A stretch of DNA of 64,000 nt from assembly GCF_001463745.1 (NCBI RefSeq), contig NZ_BBWJ01000021.1:1-64000 (forward strand). The letters are read 5' to 3'. Of this stretch, positions 61,445 through 64,000 are shown one piece after another. Source of the DNA: Aureimonas sp. AU22. Its GTDB lineage: Bacteria; Pseudomonadota; Alphaproteobacteria; Rhizobiales; Rhizobiaceae. The position numbers and the translations under genes were made by a program. Within the stretch, counting starts at the first letter, position 1. Every line of letters starts with the position of its first letter. A model generated the notes under the pieces. The model ran no database searches and was not told the DNA's origin. It saw only the letters and a program-made list of their open reading frames with translations.

Positions 61445-61891
61445 TCAACCGGTGCGTGCCGCAACGAGGCTGGCCACGCGTCGTAGCGCCAGCCGGTAGC
61501 CCTCGGTGCCACACCCTGCGATCACGCCGTCGGCGCGCAGGGACACGTAGGAGTGGTGACGGAAGCTCTCGCGCTGGTGGACGTTGGAGATATGGACCTC
61601 GATCACCGGCCCGTCGAAGGCCTTCAGCGCGTCGAGGATCGCGACCGAGGTATGGGTATAGGCCGCGGGGTTGATGACGATCGCGGCCGCCTCGTTCCGC
61701 GCCTCGTGGATGCGATCCACGATCGCGCCCTCGTGGTTCGACTGGTGGAAGGCGATCGCGAGCCCGAGCTCGTCCGCCAGCGCCCGGCAGTCCCGCTCCA
61801 CGTCGGCCAAGGTCTCGTGGCCGTAGATCTCCGGCTGGCGCAGGCCGAGAAGATTGAGGTTCGGACCGTTGAGGACGAAGACGAGGGGCAT
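61445..61891 (-). CDS. aroQ: 3-dehydroquinate dehydratase, type II
   Basis: The 148-residue enzyme converts 3-dehydroquinate to 3-dehydroshikimate in the shikimate pathway. Type II motifs: [20 protein letters not shown] with the flexible-loop Arg and catalytic Tyr near 23, [20 protein letters not shown] near 49, [19 protein letters not shown] near 75 and [20 protein letters not shown] near 96. Length is normal for a dodecamer subunit. It is 93 bp upstream of the DUF882 gene and divergent from the sulfate-binding gene. Confidence 0.96.
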   Translation of the reverse strand: MPLVFVLNGPNLNLLGLRQPEIYGHETLADVERDCRALADELGLAIAFHQSNHEGAIVDRIHEARNEAAAIVINPAAYTHTSVAILDALKAFDGPVIEVHISNVHQRESFRHHSYVSLRADGVIAGCGTEGYRLALRRVASLVAARTG

Positions 61892-62110
61892 GGGGGCTCC
61901 GGCAAGGCGTGGGGGATGGGCGGACGCGCCAAGGCTTAGCAGAGGCGGGGCACCGCGCCCATCGCGGGCGAATTTTCGCGCATCGCCGCCGCAAGGGGTG
62001 GAATCTTCCCCGATGGGCCCCGGCGGCGCAGCGCGCGTGGCTCGCGCGCTCGACCCCTGCCGACCTATGTTCCGGGTCCCGCGTTCGCAAAAATCGCAAG
62101 GACATGCGCC

Positions 62111-63127
62111 ATGGCCGGATCCACGACCCTCAGGAAGCTCGGCCTCGCCGCGGCGATGCTGGCGCTGGCGGCGGGCTCCGCCCTCGCGCAGGAGCCCACC
62201 CGGATCCTGAACGCCTCCTATGACGTGTCGCGCGAGCTGTTCGAGACCGTGAACGCCGACTTCGCGAAGGCCTACAAGGCCGCGAACGGCGCGGACGTCA
62301 CCGTGGACCAGAGCCACGGCGGCTCCTCGCGCCAGGCGCGCGCGATCCTGGAAGGGCTGGAGGCCGACGTTGTCACCTTCAACCAGGTGACCGACGTCGA
62401 CGCGCTGGTGAAGGGCGGCTTCGTGGCGGCGGACTGGCAGACGCGCTTCCCGCACCAGGCCTCGCCCTACTACTCGCTGCCCGCCTTCCTCGTGCGCGCC
62501 GGCAACCCCAAGGGCATCCGCAACTGGGACGATCTCGTCCGCGACGACGTGAAGGTCGTCTTCCCCAATCCGAAGACCTCGGGCAATGCGCGCTACACCT
62601 ATCTCGCCGCCACCGCCTTCGCGCGCGAGGCCTTCGGCGGCGACGAGGCGAAGGTCGAGGCGTTCATCGCCAAGCTCTTCGACAACGTGCCGGTGTTCGA
62701 CACGGGCGGGCGCGCGGCGACCACGACCTTCGTGGAGCGCGGGATCGGCGATGTCCTCATCACCTTCGAGGCCGAGACGCGCGGCATCGCCAGGGAATTC
62801 GGCGAGACCAAGTACGAGACCGTGGTGCCCCCGGTCAGCCTTCTCGCCGAGTTTCCGGTCGCCGTGGTGGACCGCGTGGCCGAGAAGCGGGGCTCCGAAG
62901 CGCTGTCGAAGGCCTATCTCGACTACCTCTACACGCCGGACGGCCAGCGTCTGATCGCCGAGAACGGCAACCGGGTGCGCGACGAGGCGGTGGCGAAGGA
63001 GTTCGCCGGCCAGTTCCCGCAGACCCGCCTCCTCACCGTGGAGGACGTCTTCGGCGACTGGCGGAAGGTCCAGGAAGAGCAGTTCGCCAGCGGCGGCGTC
63101 CTCGACAGGATCTACGGCGACCGCTAA
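62111..63127 (+). CDS. sbp: Periplasmic sulfate-binding protein
   Basis: The 338-residue protein has a Sec signal ([20 protein letters not shown], cleaved near 26). [20 protein letters not shown] near 33, [20 protein letters not shown] near 68, [13 protein letters not shown] and [17 protein letters not shown] near 153 are signatures of the sulfate/thiosulfate-binding family, including the Ser and backbone anion pocket. It feeds the CysT/CysW/CysA importer that begins just downstream. Sulfate versus thiosulfate (CysP) preference is not decided. Confidence 0.93.
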   Translation: MAGSTTLRKLGLAAAMLALAAGSALAQEPTRILNASYDVSRELFETVNADFAKAYKAANGADVTVDQSHGGSSRQARAILEGLEADVVTFNQVTDVDALVKGGFVAADWQTRFPHQASPYYSLPAFLVRAGNPKGIRNWDDLVRDDVKVVFPNPKTSGNARYTYLAATAFAREAFGGDEAKVEAFIAKLFDNVPVFDTGGRAATTTFVERGIGDVLITFEAETRGIAREFGETKYETVVPPVSLLAEFPVAVVDRVAEKRGSEALSKAYLDYLYTPDGQRLIAENGNRVRDEAVAKEFAGQFPQTRLLTVEDVFGDWRKVQEEQFASGGVLDRIYGDR

Positions 63128-63227
63128 GGCGGGGCCGACCCATCCGGCCGCTCGCCATGCGGCCGCGCCTTGCGAAGCCGGTTGCCCCAGCCGGCCTCGA
63201 CCGCATCCAAGGAGCCGTGAAAGCCCC

Positions 63228-64000
63228 GTGTCCCGCCGCGTCCTGCCCGGCCTCCCGCTGACGCTGGGCTTCACGCTCCTGTTCGTCTGCGTGATCGTCT
63301 GCCTGCCGCTTGCCGCCCTGATCCTCAAGGCGGCAAGCCTCGGGCCCGGCGAATACTGGCGCATCGTCTCCTCGCCGCGCGCGCTCGCGAGCTACCGCGT
63401 GACCATCGGCTGCGCGGCGGTCGCCACGCTCTTCAACGCGGTCTTCGGTCTCGCCCTCGCCTTCGTCCTGACGCGCTACCGCTTTCCCGGCCGACGGCTC
63501 CTCGACGCCGTGGTGGACCTCCCCTTCGCGCTGCCGACGGCCGTCGCCGGCATCGCGCTGACCTCGCTCTTCGCCGCCAACGGCTGGTTCGGAAGCGTGT
63601 TGGCCGAGGCCGGCATCACCGTGGTCTACACGCCGCTCGGCATCGTGGTGGCCATGGCCTTCACCAGCCTGCCCTTCGTGGTGCGCACGGTGCAGCCGGT
63701 GCTCGAAGACCTCGATCCCGCGCTCGAGGAGGCCGCGCTCTCGCTCGGGGTGTCGGAGCGGCGCATCTTCGCCCGCGTGCTTCTGCCGCTGCTTGCGCCC
63801 GCGCTCCTCGCCGGCGTCTCGCTCTCGTTCGCCCGCTCGCTCGGCGAGTTCGGCGCCATTATCTTCATCGCCGGCAACCAGCCACGCTCCACCGAGATCA
63901 CCGCGCTCCTCGCCTTCATCCGGCTGGAGGAATACGATTATCCCGCCGCCGCCGCGCTCGCCTCGGTCATGCTCTTCGCCGCCTTCGCGATGCTGAGCGT
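63228..64000 (+). CDS. cysT: Sulfate ABC transporter permease CysT (truncated by the window edge)
   Basis: The frame is open from GTG 63228 to the window end (257 codons). The first helix is [40 protein letters not shown] near 85, [13 protein letters not shown], and the coupling loop [20 protein letters not shown] near 165 follow. [20 protein letters not shown] near 205 is the CysT hallmark. An AAGGAG site lies 13 bp ahead of the GTG, somewhat far. It is 100 bp downstream of the binding protein; cysW and cysA are expected beyond the edge. Confidence 0.93.
   Translation, partial: MSRRVLPGLPLTLGFTLLFVCVIVCLPLAALILKAASLGPGEYWRIVSSPRALASYRVTIGCAAVATLFNAVFGLALAFVLTRYRFPGRRLLDAVVDLPFALPTAVAGIALTSLFAANGWFGSVLAEAGITVVYTPLGIVVAMAFTSLPFVVRTVQPVLEDLDPALEEAALSLGVSERRIFARVLLPLLAPALLAGVSLSFARSLGEFGAIIFIAGNQPRSTEITALLAFIRLEEYDYPAAAALASVMLFAAFAMLS

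Overview
The window is GC-rich (roughly 70% by eye), tightly packed DNA of an alphaproteobacterium. The likely order is Hyphomicrobiales (Rhizobiales-like), perhaps an Aurantimonadaceae- or Methylobacterium-type genome. That placement is inferred from gene content: PrsD/PrsE-type type I secretion, BrnT toxin, DUF2160 sugar-ABC subunit, NikR-controlled nik operon, and a short intergenic palindrome placed at stop codons. Many starts are GTG or TTG, and most operons use 4-bp start/stop overlaps. I see no rRNA, tRNA, insertion sequence, phage or CRISPR.

Layout. 0-10.8 kb: a cell-surface cluster. It holds the tail of an upstream gene, a protein with a GWxxD-type domain, two tandem SapC-family proteins, a GT4 glycosyltransferase and a polysaccharide pyruvyl transferase. 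A BrnT-type toxin-antitoxin block with a clear promoter/operator follows, then an exported protein of unknown family and a type I secretion ABC/HlyD pair preceded by a 34-codon ORF. 10.8-16.7 kb: housekeeping and regulatory genes (LLM flavin oxidoreductase, Gre-type factor, membrane diguanylate cyclase, Ldh-family reductase, small HTH protein, DUF5872 protein). 16.8-18.1 kb: a MerR regulator and a divergent glutaredoxin-MauE fusion share a control region closely resembling the classical mercury operator.

18.0-26.9 kb: a second sugar-transferase region (seven transferase-like genes on both strands) centred on a sucrose-phosphate synthase with a fused HAD phosphatase domain. 26.9-29.5 kb: the D-methionine ABC transporter metNIQ. 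29.9-33.4 kb: glutaminase, a RibD-type reductase, small envelope proteins and a catalase-like haem protein.

33.6-46.7 kb: a large polyol-utilisation cluster. One arm (minus strand) has an ABC importer with a DUF2160 subunit, an L-xylulose-reductase-like SDR, a rhamnulokinase-like kinase, a fuculose-phosphate-type aldolase and a galactitol-dehydrogenase-like SDR. The divergent arm has a ketose 3-epimerase-like protein, a ROK regulator, an SDR and a ribitol 2-dehydrogenase homologue, and ends in an excellent intrinsic terminator. Together they suggest uptake of pentitols, oxidation to ketopentoses, phosphorylation at C1 and aldol cleavage to DHAP plus glycolaldehyde.

46.8-54.3 kb: htpG, an LrgA/LrgB pair, a Crp/Fnr-type regulator and a large MscS-family channel. 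54.3-59.7 kb: nikR and the nikABCDE nickel importer, separated by a perfect GTATGA-N16-TCATAC operator. 59.7-64 kb: a DUF882 (M15-like) protein, aroQ, a periplasmic sulfate-binding protein and the start of cysT, which runs off the window edge.
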